Assembly (NCBI RefSeq): GCF_001579845.1
Contig: NZ_CP007440.1
Coordinates: forward strand, 496,001-560,000
Source: Rhodoplanes sp. Z2-YC6860
GTDB lineage: Bacteria; Pseudomonadota; Alphaproteobacteria; Rhizobiales; Xanthobacteraceae
Length of the DNA: 64,000 bases
Reading direction: 5' to 3'
How positions within the stretch are numbered: the stretch's first letter is position 1; each line of letters begins with the position of its first letter. The notes below the pieces were generated by a model. It was not told where the DNA came from, ran no database searches, and saw only the letters and a program-made list of their open reading frames with translations. A program made the position numbers and the translations under genes. Positions 45,386-57,256 of this stretch are shown here, piece by piece.

Positions 45386-46097
45386 GAGGCTCCGGGCCAG
45401 CTTCCAGTCCTTACGTTCGATTCGGTCATATGGGAAGCATGCCCCCAACGTCCAGCGTCGTTTGGCCGCTTTGTTGCTGGGCTTTTTGGCCCTGATGGGG
45501 ACCGGCATGGCGGACGCTGGAGAGCGGACCATCAAGATCGTGGCGTTCGGCGATTCGCTGTCCGCCGGCTATCAGCTTCCGGCCCAGGATGCGTTTCCGG
45601 TCCACCTCGAGAAGGCGCTGAAGGCCAAAGGCGTCGCGGTCGACGTCGCCAATGCGGGCGTATCGGGCGATACCAGCACCGGCGGGCTGGCGCGGCTCGA
45701 TTGGTCGGTGCCGGACGGCACCGACGCGGTGATCCTTGAGCTCGGCGCAAACGACATGCTGCGCGCCATCGATCCGAAAGTGACGCGCGACGCGCTGACC
45801 GAGATCGTGCGCAGGCTCAAGGCGCGCAATATCGAGGTTCTGTTGTGCGGAATGCTGGCGCCGCGCAATCTCGGCGCCGACTACACCAAGGCGTTCGACT
45901 CGATCTATCCGGACCTCGCGAGCCAGAACGGCCTGCTGCTCTATCCGTTTTTCCTCGACGGCATCGTCGGTGACGCCAAGCTCAATCAGAGTGACGGCTT
46001 GCATCCCACCTCGGCAGGCGTGGCGAAAATCGTGCAGGGAATTCTGCCGAAGGTGGAAGAGCTGCTCGCGCGCGTGCGCGCCAAGTCGCCCGCTTGA
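45384..46097 (+). CDS. Arylesterase/lysophospholipase L1-like, TesA-type SGNH hydrolase
   Basis: A 237-residue exported SGNH hydrolase. A long basic N-region precedes the signal core (RRLAALLLGFLALMGTGMADA, about 27-47). The catalytic Ser lies in IVAFGDSLSAGYQLP, followed by GVSGDTSTGG and GANDML (oxyanion Asn), and the Asp-His pair in SDGLHPTSAG near residue 208. It hydrolyses thioesters or lysophospholipids in the periplasm. It is divergent from the YbbA-like gene and shares the CATG start, as in the E. coli tesA/ybbA arrangement, which supports the assignment. Confidence 0.88.
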   Translation: MRLRASFQSLRSIRSYGKHAPNVQRRLAALLLGFLALMGTGMADAGERTIKIVAFGDSLSAGYQLPAQDAFPVHLEKALKAKGVAVDVANAGVSGDTSTGGLARLDWSVPDGTDAVILELGANDMLRAIDPKVTRDALTEIVRRLKARNIEVLLCGMLAPRNLGADYTKAFDSIYPDLASQNGLLLYPFFLDGIVGDAKLNQSDGLHPTSAGVAKIVQGILPKVEELLARVRAKSPA

Positions 46098-46207
46098 CGG
46101 GGCTTCCATCGGTCGGTGCGACGCCCAACATACCAAGCGAGTGGACGTCCCGGCGGGACGTTGTGCAAGCGGGGCGATCGTGTTCCAGTAGCGTTGAGAG
46201 TTCGATC

Positions 46208-46744
46208 ATGCCGCGATTGTTCACAGGTCTGGAAATCCCCACCCAACTGGCTGAATCGCTGTCACTGCTGCGCGGCGGCCTGCCCGGCGCGCGCTGGATC
46301 GATCGGGAAAATTACCATCTGACTTTGCGCTTCATCGGCGACGTCGACGACGAACTCGCGGGTGAGGTGGCGTGGTCGCTCGGTCAGGTTCGCCGCCGCG
46401 AATTCGAAGTCCAGCTCGATGGACTGTCGTCGTTCGGCGGCCGCAGGCCGCGCGCCGTGGTGGTCACAGCCGCACAGACACAGTCGGTGATGGAGCTGCA
46501 AGCCGAACACGAGCGGCTGATGCAGCGCGTCGGTCTCGAGCCCGAAGGCCGCAAATATACGCCGCACATCACGCTGGCGCGGTTGCGCGATGCGACGAGC
46601 CGTGACGTTGCTGAATATCTATCGACGCGCGGCGGCTTCCGATGGCCGGCCTTCAAGGTGTCGCGGTTTGTGCTGTTCTCGTCGCGCGCTTCGGTCGGCG
46701 GCGGGCCTTATGTGGTCGAAGCGGCGTATCCGCTGGCGGCGTAG
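46208..46744 (+). CDS. thpR: RNA 2',3'-cyclic phosphodiesterase (2H family)
   Basis: A 178-residue protein of the 2H phosphoesterase superfamily, with the two HxTx motifs: HLTL near residue 37 (ENYHLTLRFIG) and HITL near 120 (KYTPHITLARL). They lie in the expected symmetric lobes. The enzyme opens 2',3'-cyclic phosphate ends of RNA; the physiological substrate is unknown. The start at 46208 (MPRLFTGLEIP) is chosen because it matches the family opening; an open frame extends upstream. It converges on a GNAT-like gene. Confidence 0.88.
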   Translation: MPRLFTGLEIPTQLAESLSLLRGGLPGARWIDRENYHLTLRFIGDVDDELAGEVAWSLGQVRRREFEVQLDGLSSFGGRRPRAVVVTAAQTQSVMELQAEHERLMQRVGLEPEGRKYTPHITLARLRDATSRDVAEYLSTRGGFRWPAFKVSRFVLFSSRASVGGGPYVVEAAYPLAA

Positions 46745-46751
46745 CGCGTTG

Positions 46752-47165
46752 TTACGCCGTCGCGTAGCTGTGCAGCTGCATCATCGGAATTTTGTAGCTG
46801 CGCGTCGCCGTTGGCTCCTGCACGCGCACATCGGTGAGATGATAGCGCCGCGCCTCTTCGATGATCTTGTCGGTCAGTTCGCGCTCGAAGCCGCGCTCGT
46901 AGTAGCCGTCTTCGATGGTGATCGCAGCCTCAGCGCGCCTTGCCGTGCGGTCCGGCACGATCTCAGCGCTCGCCCGCATGACACCCTTCACATAAGCACC
47001 GATCAGGATCGCGCCCGAAGCCAGAAGATCGAGGCAGTGCGCATCGATGCCGCGATCGTCGCCCGGGATGAGGCTTGCGCGATCGAGCCGCATCAGATGG
47101 GCGTGATAATCCTCGATGGCGGTGGTGCCCAGGACCCGAATTTCGGCTGCGTGAACGACCACCAT
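46752..47165 (-). CDS. Degenerate GNAT-like protein
   Basis: A 137-residue protein with the overall strand-helix order of a GNAT fold. The central AAITIEDGYYERGFERELTDKIIEEARRY segment stands where the acetyl-CoA pyrophosphate loop (Q/RxxGxG/A) should be, but the glycine-rich loop is missing. It resembles the downstream-facing neighbour at 47226-47822 (similar VKGVMRASAEI and FVDGLLRGAAEL blocks). It may be a paralogue that has lost catalysis. The start at 47165 (MVVVHAAEI) is the best fit; a longer frame opens at 47216. Confidence 0.6.
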   Translation of the reverse strand: MVVVHAAEIRVLGTTAIEDYHAHLMRLDRASLIPGDDRGIDAHCLDLLASGAILIGAYVKGVMRASAEIVPDRTARRAEAAITIEDGYYERGFERELTDKIIEEARRYHLTDVRVQEPTATRSYKIPMMQLHSYATA

Positions 47166-47225
47166 CGGCCTGCCCTCCCGTACGCGTGCTGGGACGGACG
47201 ATAAGCGGCAAACCACGCCAACAGG

Positions 47226-47822
47226 TTAACGAGGGCTTCCCTGCTGCGAAGGCAATTTCAGCATTCTTGAGTGAACATCGAGCATTGCGGTGGCAAAGCC
47301 GCAATTGTCGGCCACCACCTCCCGCAACACAGACAGCGGAGTCGGCCGCGGCGCCGTGACTTCGCCGACCACGCCACCAAAATCGAAGCTGAGTTCCGCA
47401 GCGAATTTCCGCGCCAGCTCCTGCATGCGGCGGTTGTTGGCAAGGCAGGCCATGTGCAGCATTTTGATACCGCGGTTCCGAGCGGCGAGCAGGGTGCGGT
47501 CAAGCAGCGCGGAACCCACGCCGTGGCTCTGCCAAGGCTGTTCGATGCTCAACGCGGCCTCGGCCTCGCGTGCAAAGGTCGGCCCCAGCGGCCGCAGTTC
47601 GGCCGCGCCACGGAGCAGGCCGTCGACGAAAAAGCCGTGAACGATGGCGCTGAGACCGAAGGTCGTGCCGACGTAGTTGCGGATGAACTCGTCCGAGACT
47701 CCGCCGCCGAATCGGCTGTGGCGGCTGTCGGCATCGAGCCGCAGCAGGTGGTCCCGATAAAGCCGGGCTTCTCCGATGAAGAGTTTGCGGATGACGCCGT
47801 TGCCGGCGAGTGAATCTTGCAT
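47226..47822 (-). CDS. GNAT family N-acetyltransferase
   Basis: A 198-residue GNAT protein. The acetyl-CoA-binding loop is recognisable (EQPWQSHGVGSALLDRTLLAAR, about residues 96-117, with HGVGSAL as the Gly-rich turn), and a following strand LHMACLANNRRMQELARKF is typical. Its N-terminus FIGEARLYRDHLLRLDADSRHSRF occurs in acetyltransferases linked to acetyl-CoA synthetase regulation in other bacteria. Substrate unknown. A paralogue lacking the loop follows 60 bp later on the same strand. The 309-bp gap upstream (47823-48131) to zapE carries a short stem ggccctgaggccgg-like, and nothing else that I can name. Confidence 0.78.
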   Translation of the reverse strand: MQDSLAGNGVIRKLFIGEARLYRDHLLRLDADSRHSRFGGGVSDEFIRNYVGTTFGLSAIVHGFFVDGLLRGAAELRPLGPTFAREAEAALSIEQPWQSHGVGSALLDRTLLAARNRGIKMLHMACLANNRRMQELARKFAAELSFDFGGVVGEVTAPRPTPLSVLREVVADNCGFATAMLDVHSRMLKLPSQQGSPR

Positions 47823-48131
47823 CTGGGTCTCCTGACCTTGGCCAAACGTTTGGCCGCCTGAAAAACCCTGCTTGGACTTCCCATTCCCTAGGCGAACCGG
47901 CCCTGAGGCCGGCCAACGCGAATCATTATGATGCTGCGTTGCAGCGTAAATATGACGCGCCTTGCCGGATAGACAGATGGATCGCCTAAGTCACTGAATT
48001 TATTCGATGTATCTGCATGGCTGGCATGCAGGTCGGCCAGTGGCCGACTGCCCAGCTTGCTTGCCGGACATGGTTGCAGGCCCTATGCCGGAGGCCCACT
48101 CCACTCCTCGTCGCCGCTCCCGAATCCCACG
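47823..48131. other. 309-bp intergenic gap between the GNAT and zapE genes
   Basis: This divergent spacer holds two short dyads: cggccctgaggccgg at about 47899-47913 and gctgcgttgcagc at about 47932-47945, in an otherwise A/T-richer stretch. They could be regulatory. I see no small gene, tRNA or repeat family member. Confidence 0.4.
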
Positions 48132-49304
48132 ATGTCTGTCCGCGAACTCTACGAAGGCCTGGTCGCCCTCAAGAAAATCGAGCGCGATCCAGCCCAGCAG
48201 GCGCTACTGGCGCGGTTGGAGGCCGTCGAGCAGCGCGTCGCGACCCATCGCTCGGCACGCCGTTCGCGACCCTCAGGTTGGCTGTTCGGCAGCCGCGAGC
48301 AGCCTGAGCCGGTGAAGGGCCTCTACGTCTATGGCGCGGTCGGCCGCGGCAAGACCATGATGATGGACTTGTTCTTCGAAGCGAATCCGGTGGTGCGCAA
48401 GCGCCGCGCGCATTTCCATGAGTTCATGGCTGACGTGCATGACCGGGTGCGGGTCTACCGCCAGAAAATCAAGAACGGCGAGATCCAGGACGAGGACGCC
48501 ATCCGGCTGACCGCGAACGAACTCGCCGAGGAAAGCTGGCTGCTCTGCTTCGACGAATTCCACGTCACCGACATTGCAGACGCGATGATACTCGGCCGGC
48601 TGTTCTCCCGGCTGTTCGAGTTGGGCGTCGTCGTCGTCGCGACCTCGAACGTCGCGCCGTCGGATCTCTACAAGGATGGGCTCAACCGCTCGCTGTTCGT
48701 GCCGTTCATCGCCATGATCGAGAAGCACATGGAGGTGCTTCGACTCGATTCGCGCACCGACTTCCGGCTGGAGAAGCTGCTCGCCGGACAGAAGGTCTGG
48801 TTCGCACCGACGGATGACGATGCAACCGCGGCGCTCGACGAGGCGTGGCGACGTCTCGTCGGCAGTTCCAGCGGTGTGCCGCAGGAGCTCGCGGTCAGAG
48901 GACGGCGGCTGCGTGTGCCGCGCGCCGCCATGGGCGTGGCCCGGTTCTTCTTTCACGACCTGTGCGAGCAGCCGCTCGCCGCCGCGGATTATTTGCGCAT
49001 CGCCCACGAGTTCCACACCGTCATTGTCGACCGCATTCCGGTGATGGGCTTCGATGAACGCAACGCCGCCAAACGCTTCATCATTTTCATCGACACGCTT
49101 TACGACAATGCCGTCAAGTTGATCGCCTCGGCGGCCGCCGAGCCCGACGCGCTCTACAAGGGAGAAAGCGGCTACGAGGCCATGGAGTTCAACCGCACCG
49201 CTTCGCGGCTCATCGAGATGCGCTCGGAAGCTTATCTCGCTCTGCCGCACGGCCGACGCGACTCGGCGGCCAGCGGCTCGAGCGAAGGCATCGTCGAGAC
49301 GTGA
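48132..49304 (+). CDS. zapE: Cell division ATPase ZapE (AFG1 family)
   Basis: A 390-residue AAA+-like ATPase of the AFG1/ZapE family. Walker A GAVGRGKTMMMD near residue 68, Walker B LLCFDEFHVTDIADAM near 135, the sensor VVVATSNVAPSDLYKDGLNR near 165 and ARFFFHDLCEQPLAAADYL near 275 are all conserved. In E. coli ZapE binds FtsZ and in mitochondria AFG1 acts on respiratory-chain proteins. The ATG at 48132 fits the family. It converges on the RND pump gene with a single base between them. Confidence 0.94.
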   Translation: MSVRELYEGLVALKKIERDPAQQALLARLEAVEQRVATHRSARRSRPSGWLFGSREQPEPVKGLYVYGAVGRGKTMMMDLFFEANPVVRKRRAHFHEFMADVHDRVRVYRQKIKNGEIQDEDAIRLTANELAEESWLLCFDEFHVTDIADAMILGRLFSRLFELGVVVVATSNVAPSDLYKDGLNRSLFVPFIAMIEKHMEVLRLDSRTDFRLEKLLAGQKVWFAPTDDDATAALDEAWRRLVGSSSGVPQELAVRGRRLRVPRAAMGVARFFFHDLCEQPLAAADYLRIAHEFHTVIVDRIPVMGFDERNAAKRFIIFIDTLYDNAVKLIASAAAEPDALYKGESGYEAMEFNRTASRLIEMRSEAYLALPHGRRDSAASGSSEGIVET

Positions 49305-49305
49305 C

Positions 49306-52300
49306 TTAGGCTGTTGTCGCGTCCGCTGCCGGCCGCTTCCTTGCCGCGCGCCATTCCTCGAAACGCTGCACCACCACGAAGAACGACGGCACGAACAACA
49401 CGGCGAGGCAGGTCGATGCGAGCATGCCGGTGAACACCGTGATGCCGATCGATTTGCGCGCGCTGGCGCCGGCGCCGGTCGCGAGCACCAGCGGCAGCAC
49501 GCCGAGAATGAAAGCAAACGACGTCATCACGATCGGCCGGAAGCGCGCCCGCGCCGCATCGATCGCGGACTCGACGATGGCCTTGCCCTCGTGGCGCATT
49601 TCGCGCGCCACCTCGACGATCAGGATCGCGTTTTTGGCCGATAGCGCGATCAGCAGCACGAGGCCGATCTGGACATAGAGATTGTTGTCGACCTTCAATG
49701 CCGAGAGCGTCAACACCGGGCCGATCAGCGAGAGCGGCACCGCGAGGATCACCGAGACCGGCGCGTACCAGCTCTCGTATTGTCCGGCGAGCACGAGATA
49801 CACCAGCAGCAGCGCCAGGCTGAACACCGCAAACATCTGCGAGCCGACCAGCTTCTCCTGGTACGACATCGCGGTCCATTCGTAGCCCGCGCCGGGCGGC
49901 AGCGTGCGCGCCGCAAGTTGCTCCATGATGTCTATGGTCTGGCCGGTCGACACGCCCTGCACCGGCAGCGCGATCATCGTCGCCGACGGATAGAGATTGT
50001 AGAGGCTGATCAGCGACGGCGCCGTGACTGGCTTGATGTCGATCACGGTGCCGATCGGGATCATCTGGCCGTCGCGGTTGCGCACCGTGAGATTGCGGAC
50101 ATCCTCGAGCCGCAACCGGTACTGCGCGTCGGCCTGGATGTAGATCTGGAAGGTGCGGCCGAACTTGTTGAACTGGTCCACGTAGGCCGAGCCGAGATAG
50201 CCGGTCAGCGCCGCGAACACCTGGTCGACCGAGACATGCAGCGTCTCGGTTTTCACGCGGTCCACATCGATGGTGTATTGCGGCACGCTGGAGCGGAACG
50301 GCGCCATCACCCGCTGGATGCTCGACTGGGTTTCGGCGTTGGATTCGACCGAGGTCACAACCGACTGCAGCTTGTTGAGATCGAAGCTGCCGTCGCGCAA
50401 TTCGAGTTGCATGGTGACGCCCGCCGCGTTGCCGACGCCCTGGATGGGCGGCGGCGGGATCACCAGGATGCGCGCCTCGTCGATCTCTCCGAGCGACTTG
50501 TTGAGGCCGAGGAACAGCGGCAGCAAGCCTTCGTCCTTGCCGCGTTCGCTCCAGGGCTTGAGGATGATATAGGCGACGCCGCCATTGGCGAGCGGTGCGC
50601 TGTTGTCGAGCGCAGACACGCCCGCAATGGTGATGACCCGCTCGACGCCGGGCGTTTTTTTGGAAATCTCAGTGACCTTGTCGAGCACCTTCTGGGTGCG
50701 TTCGAGCGACGCGCCGTCAGGCAACTGCACGCTCGCCAGCAGATAGCCCTGGTCTTCGGTGGGCAGGAAGCCCGTGGCGAGGCGCGTGAAGCCGTAGCCC
50801 GAGAGCGCGATCACAACAAGCGCGATGGCGACCATCAGCCCGCTGCGGGCCGCCATCCAGGTGATGACGCCGGCGTAGCGGTTTTCGAGGCGCCCATAGA
50901 CCGAGTTGAACCCGCGATAGAAGACGTTGCGCTGCTCGGGCGGCTTCGGCCGCCGCAGCCACATGGCGCTTTGCGTCGGCTTCAGCGTCGCCGCATTGAC
51001 GGCGCTGAGCACAGCGGTCGCGGCGATGACGAGGGCGAACTGCGCATACATCTTGCCGGTGAGTCCCGGCAGGAAGGCGGCCGGAATGAACACCGACATC
51101 AACACCAGCGTGATGCCGATGATCGGGCCGAACAGCTGGTCCATGGCCCGGATCGCCGCATCATGGCCGCTCATGCCCTGTTCGATATTGTGGGCCGCGC
51201 CTTCGACCACGACGATCGCGTCGTCGACCACGATGCCGATCGCGAGCACGATCGCAAACAATGTCGAGAGATTGACCGTGAACCCCATCGCGGCCATCGC
51301 CGCAAAGGCGCCGATGATCGTCACCGGCACTGTGGTGGCCGGGATCAGCATGGCGCGCCAGTCCTGCAGGAACACCATGATCACGATCAGCACCAGGATT
51401 CCGGCCTCGAACAGCGTCTTGTAGACCTCCTTCACCGCCTCGCCGACGAAGGTCGTTGTGTCGAACGGCACGCCATAAGTGAGCCCTTGCGGAAATTCCG
51501 CGGCTAGCGCCTTCATCCGGGTCTGCACTTCGTTCGCGACATTGAGCGCGTTGGCGCCCGGCGCGAGAAAGATCGCAATCCCTGCCGCGGGCTTTCCGTC
51601 CTCAGCGAAGATCTGCGAATAGGTCTGCGCCCCAAGCTCGACCCGGCCGATGTCGCGGACACGGGTGATCTCGCCGGCATTGCCGGTCTTCACCACCACA
51701 TTGGCGAACTGCTCCGGATCGTCGAGGCGGCCGAGCACATTGAGCGTGTATTGGAACGACTGGTTTTCCGGCGCGGGCGGCGCGCCGATCTGGCCCGATG
51801 CGACCTGTGCACTCTGCTGCTGCAGCGCCTGGATGACGTCCTGCGTGGTCAGCTTGCGCACCTGCATCTTGTTCGGATCGAGCCAGATGCGCATCGAATA
51901 TTGTCCGGCGCCGAACACGGTGACGCTGCCGACGCCCGGCAGGCGCGCGATCTCGTCCTTGAGGCGGATGGTGGCGAAGTTCGACAGATAGAGATTGTCG
52001 TAGCGCCGATCGGGCGAGGTCAGCGTCACGATTTGCAGGATCGCGGTCGACTTCTTTTGCACCGTGACGCCCTGCACCTGCACTGACTGCGGCAGGGACG
52101 ACAGCGCGCTCGACACGCGGTTCTGCACCAGCACCTGCGCGAAGTTCAGGTCGGTGCCGACGCCGAACGTCACGGTCAGGGAGTAGCTGCCGTCGGAGGC
52201 GGCATAGGACTGCATGTAGATCATGCCCTCGACGCCGTTGACCTGCTGCTCGATCGGCAATGCGACGGTGTCGATCACGGTGCGGGCGCTGGCGCCGGGA

Positions 52301-52449
52301 TAGCGTGTGGTGACCTGCACGGTCGGCGGCACGATGTCTGGATATTGCGCGACCGGCAGGCGGTAGAGCGAAACAAGCCCGATCACCACCATCAGGATCG
52401 CCAGCACGTTGGCGAGGACCGGCCGTTCGATGAAGAATTTCGAGATCAT
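49306..52449 (-). CDS. RND efflux pump inner-membrane subunit (AcrB/MexB-like)
   Basis: A 1047-residue HAE1-family RND pump. It opens MISKFFIERPVLANVLAIL; large periplasmic loops follow helices 1 and 7; the helix-4 proton-relay acidic pair is in AIGIVVDDAIVVVE near residue 405, with Lys in the helix-10 ALSAKNAILIVE block near 940. It expels drugs or other amphiphiles by proton antiport. The second gene of a two-gene operon (10 bp after the adaptor). No outer-membrane channel gene is adjacent, so it must use a channel encoded elsewhere. Placed between zapE and mdh, which are otherwise close in related genomes, from memory. Confidence 0.94.
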   Translation of the reverse strand: MISKFFIERPVLANVLAILMVVIGLVSLYRLPVAQYPDIVPPTVQVTTRYPGASARTVIDTVALPIEQQVNGVEGMIYMQSYAASDGSYSLTVTFGVGTDLNFAQVLVQNRVSSALSSLPQSVQVQGVTVQKKSTAILQIVTLTSPDRRYDNLYLSNFATIRLKDEIARLPGVGSVTVFGAGQYSMRIWLDPNKMQVRKLTTQDVIQALQQQSAQVASGQIGAPPAPENQSFQYTLNVLGRLDDPEQFANVVVKTGNAGEITRVRDIGRVELGAQTYSQIFAEDGKPAAGIAIFLAPGANALNVANEVQTRMKALAAEFPQGLTYGVPFDTTTFVGEAVKEVYKTLFEAGILVLIVIMVFLQDWRAMLIPATTVPVTIIGAFAAMAAMGFTVNLSTLFAIVLAIGIVVDDAIVVVEGAAHNIEQGMSGHDAAIRAMDQLFGPIIGITLVLMSVFIPAAFLPGLTGKMYAQFALVIAATAVLSAVNAATLKPTQSAMWLRRPKPPEQRNVFYRGFNSVYGRLENRYAGVITWMAARSGLMVAIALVVIALSGYGFTRLATGFLPTEDQGYLLASVQLPDGASLERTQKVLDKVTEISKKTPGVERVITIAGVSALDNSAPLANGGVAYIILKPWSERGKDEGLLPLFLGLNKSLGEIDEARILVIPPPPIQGVGNAAGVTMQLELRDGSFDLNKLQSVVTSVESNAETQSSIQRVMAPFRSSVPQYTIDVDRVKTETLHVSVDQVFAALTGYLGSAYVDQFNKFGRTFQIYIQADAQYRLRLEDVRNLTVRNRDGQMIPIGTVIDIKPVTAPSLISLYNLYPSATMIALPVQGVSTGQTIDIMEQLAARTLPPGAGYEWTAMSYQEKLVGSQMFAVFSLALLLVYLVLAGQYESWYAPVSVILAVPLSLIGPVLTLSALKVDNNLYVQIGLVLLIALSAKNAILIVEVAREMRHEGKAIVESAIDAARARFRPIVMTSFAFILGVLPLVLATGAGASARKSIGITVFTGMLASTCLAVLFVPSFFVVVQRFEEWRAARKRPAADATTA

Positions 52450-52459
52450 GGCCGGCGCC

Positions 52460-53617
52460 TCAGCGCGCGTTGCTGGATGCGGGCGCCGCCGACGCGGTCT
52501 GCGTCTGTGGATCGACCTTCTGCCCCGGAATGGCGCGAAGGAGCCCGCCCACCACGACCCGGTCGTCGGCCGATATCCCGCTGTCGATCACGCGCAGCGT
52601 GTCGACCTGCGGCCCGAGCTCGACCTTGCGCTGCTCGACAACGTTGTCCTTGTTGACGACGAGCAGATAGCGGCCGCCCTGGTCGCTGCCGAGTGCGACG
52701 TCAGGCACCAGCAGAGAGGTCTTGGGCTCGCCCAGCGGAACCCGAACGCGCACGAAGTAGCCGGGCAGCAGCACCCGATCGGTGTTCTCAAAGATGGCGC
52801 GGACCGCGAGTGTGCCGGTCGACGGATCGACGTTCGGTGCGGCGTAGTCGAGCGTGCCGCGGTGCGGATAGCCGGTCTCGGTCTGCAGGCCGATTTCAGC
52901 CGGGACTTTTCGAATGTCGGACGGCGCGATCCCGCGACGGCGCATTTCGGTGCGCACGCGCTGCACGTCCTGTTCGCTGATGTTGAAGTTCGTGTAGATC
53001 GGCTCGGCTTGAACGATCGAGGCGAGCACCGTGGGGGTCGCGCTGCCGCCGACATATTGCCCGATCGACACCTGCCGCGCCGTGACGATGCCGTCGAATG
53101 GCGCGGTCACCTGCGTGTAGTCGAGATTGGTCTGCGCCAGCCTAGTGTTGGCCTTGGCCTGGTCGAGAGTGGCTTGTGCCGAGTCGCGCGCTGCGAGCGC
53201 CTGATCGTAGTCCGCCTTGGAAGCGGTTTGCCTTCCCAGGAGATCGGCTTTGCGCTGGAAGGTGGCCTCCGCGTCCTTGAGGCTGGCCTCTGCGCCGGCC
53301 TCTGCGGCCTTGGCCTGATCGAGTTTGATCCGATATGGCTCGGGCTCGATCGTGAAAAGCAAGGTGCCTTTGGTGACCGCGGTGCCGTCCTGCTGGTTGA
53401 TCTTGTCGACGAAGCCGGCGACGCGCGCGACGAGATCGGTGGAGTTCACCGCCGCGGTGTTGCCGTTGACTTCGAGATAGCGTGTGACCGGTTGTTGTGC
53501 CGGCTGCGCCACCGTGACTTTCGGCGGCGGCGGCTCTTTGTATTCGTTGCCTTGTCCGCACGATGACAGCAACGCCGCCGCGACGATCATTCCGGCTTTG
53601 GTCCGCGCGTCAATCAT
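52460..53617 (-). CDS. RND efflux periplasmic adaptor (membrane-fusion lipoprotein)
   Basis: A 385-residue lipoprotein. The lipobox ALLSSC lies near residue 20, so it is anchored in the inner membrane; then a beta-barrel, lipoyl and coiled-coil helix region: TDLVARVAGFVDKINQQDG, then a heptad-like Ala/Lys/Glu helical hairpin (about residues 105-170), then TAPFDGIVTARQVSIGQYVG, and a C-terminal barrel with YFVRVRVPLGEP. It links the pump to an outer-membrane channel. The start at 53617 is set by the lipoprotein signal; the longer frame lacks one. It is the first gene of the pump operon. Confidence 0.92.
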   Translation of the reverse strand: MIDARTKAGMIVAAALLSSCGQGNEYKEPPPPKVTVAQPAQQPVTRYLEVNGNTAAVNSTDLVARVAGFVDKINQQDGTAVTKGTLLFTIEPEPYRIKLDQAKAAEAGAEASLKDAEATFQRKADLLGRQTASKADYDQALAARDSAQATLDQAKANTRLAQTNLDYTQVTAPFDGIVTARQVSIGQYVGGSATPTVLASIVQAEPIYTNFNISEQDVQRVRTEMRRRGIAPSDIRKVPAEIGLQTETGYPHRGTLDYAAPNVDPSTGTLAVRAIFENTDRVLLPGYFVRVRVPLGEPKTSLLVPDVALGSDQGGRYLLVVNKDNVVEQRKVELGPQVDTLRVIDSGISADDRVVVGGLLRAIPGQKVDPQTQTASAAPASSNAR

Positions 53618-54920
<1,303 letters not shown>

Positions 54921-54928
54921 CAACGGTT

Positions 54929-54962
54929 GCCATCGCCCGCGAAAGCGGGCGATGGCGTCTTT
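54929..54962 (+). terminator. Terminator between mdh and sucC
   Basis: Arms gccatcgcccgc and gcgggcgatggc pair perfectly for 12 bp around a GAAA tetraloop, followed by gtcttta. It lies 8 bp after the mdh stop. Some read-through into sucCDAB is likely, since the downstream genes follow closely. Confidence 0.85.
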
Positions 54963-54991
54963 ATCGAACGAGACACCGGGGTCACCGCAGC

Positions 54992-56161
<1,170 letters not shown>

Positions 56162-56163
56162 CC

Positions 56164-57048
56164 ATGCCGATCCTCGTCAATAAGAACACCAAGGTCATCT
56201 GCCAGGGCTTCACCGGCAAGAATGGCACCTTTCACTCCGAGCAGGCCATCGCCTACGGCACCAAGATGGTCGGCGGCACCTCGCCGGGCAAAGGCGGTTC
56301 GACCCATCTGGGCCTGCCGGTGTTCGACACCGTCGCCGAGGCCAAGGCCAAGACCGGCGCCGACGCCAGCGTGATCTACGTGCCGCCCCCGGGCGCGGCC
56401 GATGCCATCGCCGAGGCGATCGACGCCGAGATCCCGCTGATCGTCTGCATCACCGAGGGCATCCCGGTCGAGGACATGGTCAAGGTGAAGCGTTCGCTGT
56501 CGGGCTCCAAGTCGCGGCTGATCGGGCCGAACTGCCCGGGCGTGATGACGGCCGGCGAATGCAAGATCGGCATCATGCCGGCCTCGATCTTCAAGCCCGG
56601 CAAGGTCGGCATCGTGTCGCGCTCCGGCACCCTGACCTACGAGGCCGTGTTCCAGACCACCGCCGAGGGCCTGGGCCAGACCACGGCGCTCGGCATCGGC
56701 GGCGACCCGGTCAAGGGCATGGATTTCATCGACGGGCTCGAGCTGTTCCTGGCCGATCCCAAGACCGAAGCCATCGTCATGATCGGCGAAATCGGCGGCT
56801 CGTCCGAGGAGGATGCCGCGCAATTCCTCAAGGACGAGGCCAAGAAGGGCCGCAAGAAGCCGATGGTCGGCTTCATCGCCGGCCGCACTGCCCCTCCCGG
56901 CCGCCGTATGGGCCATGCCGGCGCGATCATCGCGGGCGGCAAGGGCGACGCGCCGTCTAAAATTGCGGCAATGGAATCGGCCGGAATCAAGGTATCTCCG
57001 TCGCCCGCAAGGCTCGGGCGGACGCTGGCCGAGCTCCTCAAGGGCTGA
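56164..57048 (+). CDS. sucD: Succinyl-CoA synthetase, alpha subunit
   Basis: A 294-residue subunit. The CoA-binding N-domain opens [19 protein letters not shown]; the ligase domain has [12 protein letters not shown] and the catalytic phospho-histidine in [13 protein letters not shown] near residue 250. It follows sucC with a 2-bp gap, as expected for co-translated subunits of one complex. The start at 56164 ([10 protein letters not shown]) fits. Confidence 0.97.
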   Translation: MPILVNKNTKVICQGFTGKNGTFHSEQAIAYGTKMVGGTSPGKGGSTHLGLPVFDTVAEAKAKTGADASVIYVPPPGAADAIAEAIDAEIPLIVCITEGIPVEDMVKVKRSLSGSKSRLIGPNCPGVMTAGECKIGIMPASIFKPGKVGIVSRSGTLTYEAVFQTTAEGLGQTTALGIGGDPVKGMDFIDGLELFLADPKTEAIVMIGEIGGSSEEDAAQFLKDEAKKGRKKPMVGFIAGRTAPPGRRMGHAGAIIAGGKGDAPSKIAAMESAGIKVSPSPARLGRTLAELLKG

Positions 57049-57256
57049 TTCCGGGTCCCTTAACCAGCGCGACAGAAGGCCTAGTTTTAGGGCTCCGAAG
57101 GCGCGCCGCGAGGGCAGGGGAGGATTGAGGGATTAGCTCTTTTGTAGCCTTTCAGCAGACATAAATCTGAGCCATAACGTCGCTTAAGGGGGTCGCGGGT
57201 TCACTTGCCTATGCGCCTTCTTGCCGGGGCAGGTGCCTCGTAGAGGAAGTCAAAAG

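Noticed and set aside
57211-57243. A ten-codon frame directly before sucA as a leader peptide
   Set aside because: It lacks a ribosome-binding site and any telling amino-acid bias, so chance is the simplest explanation.
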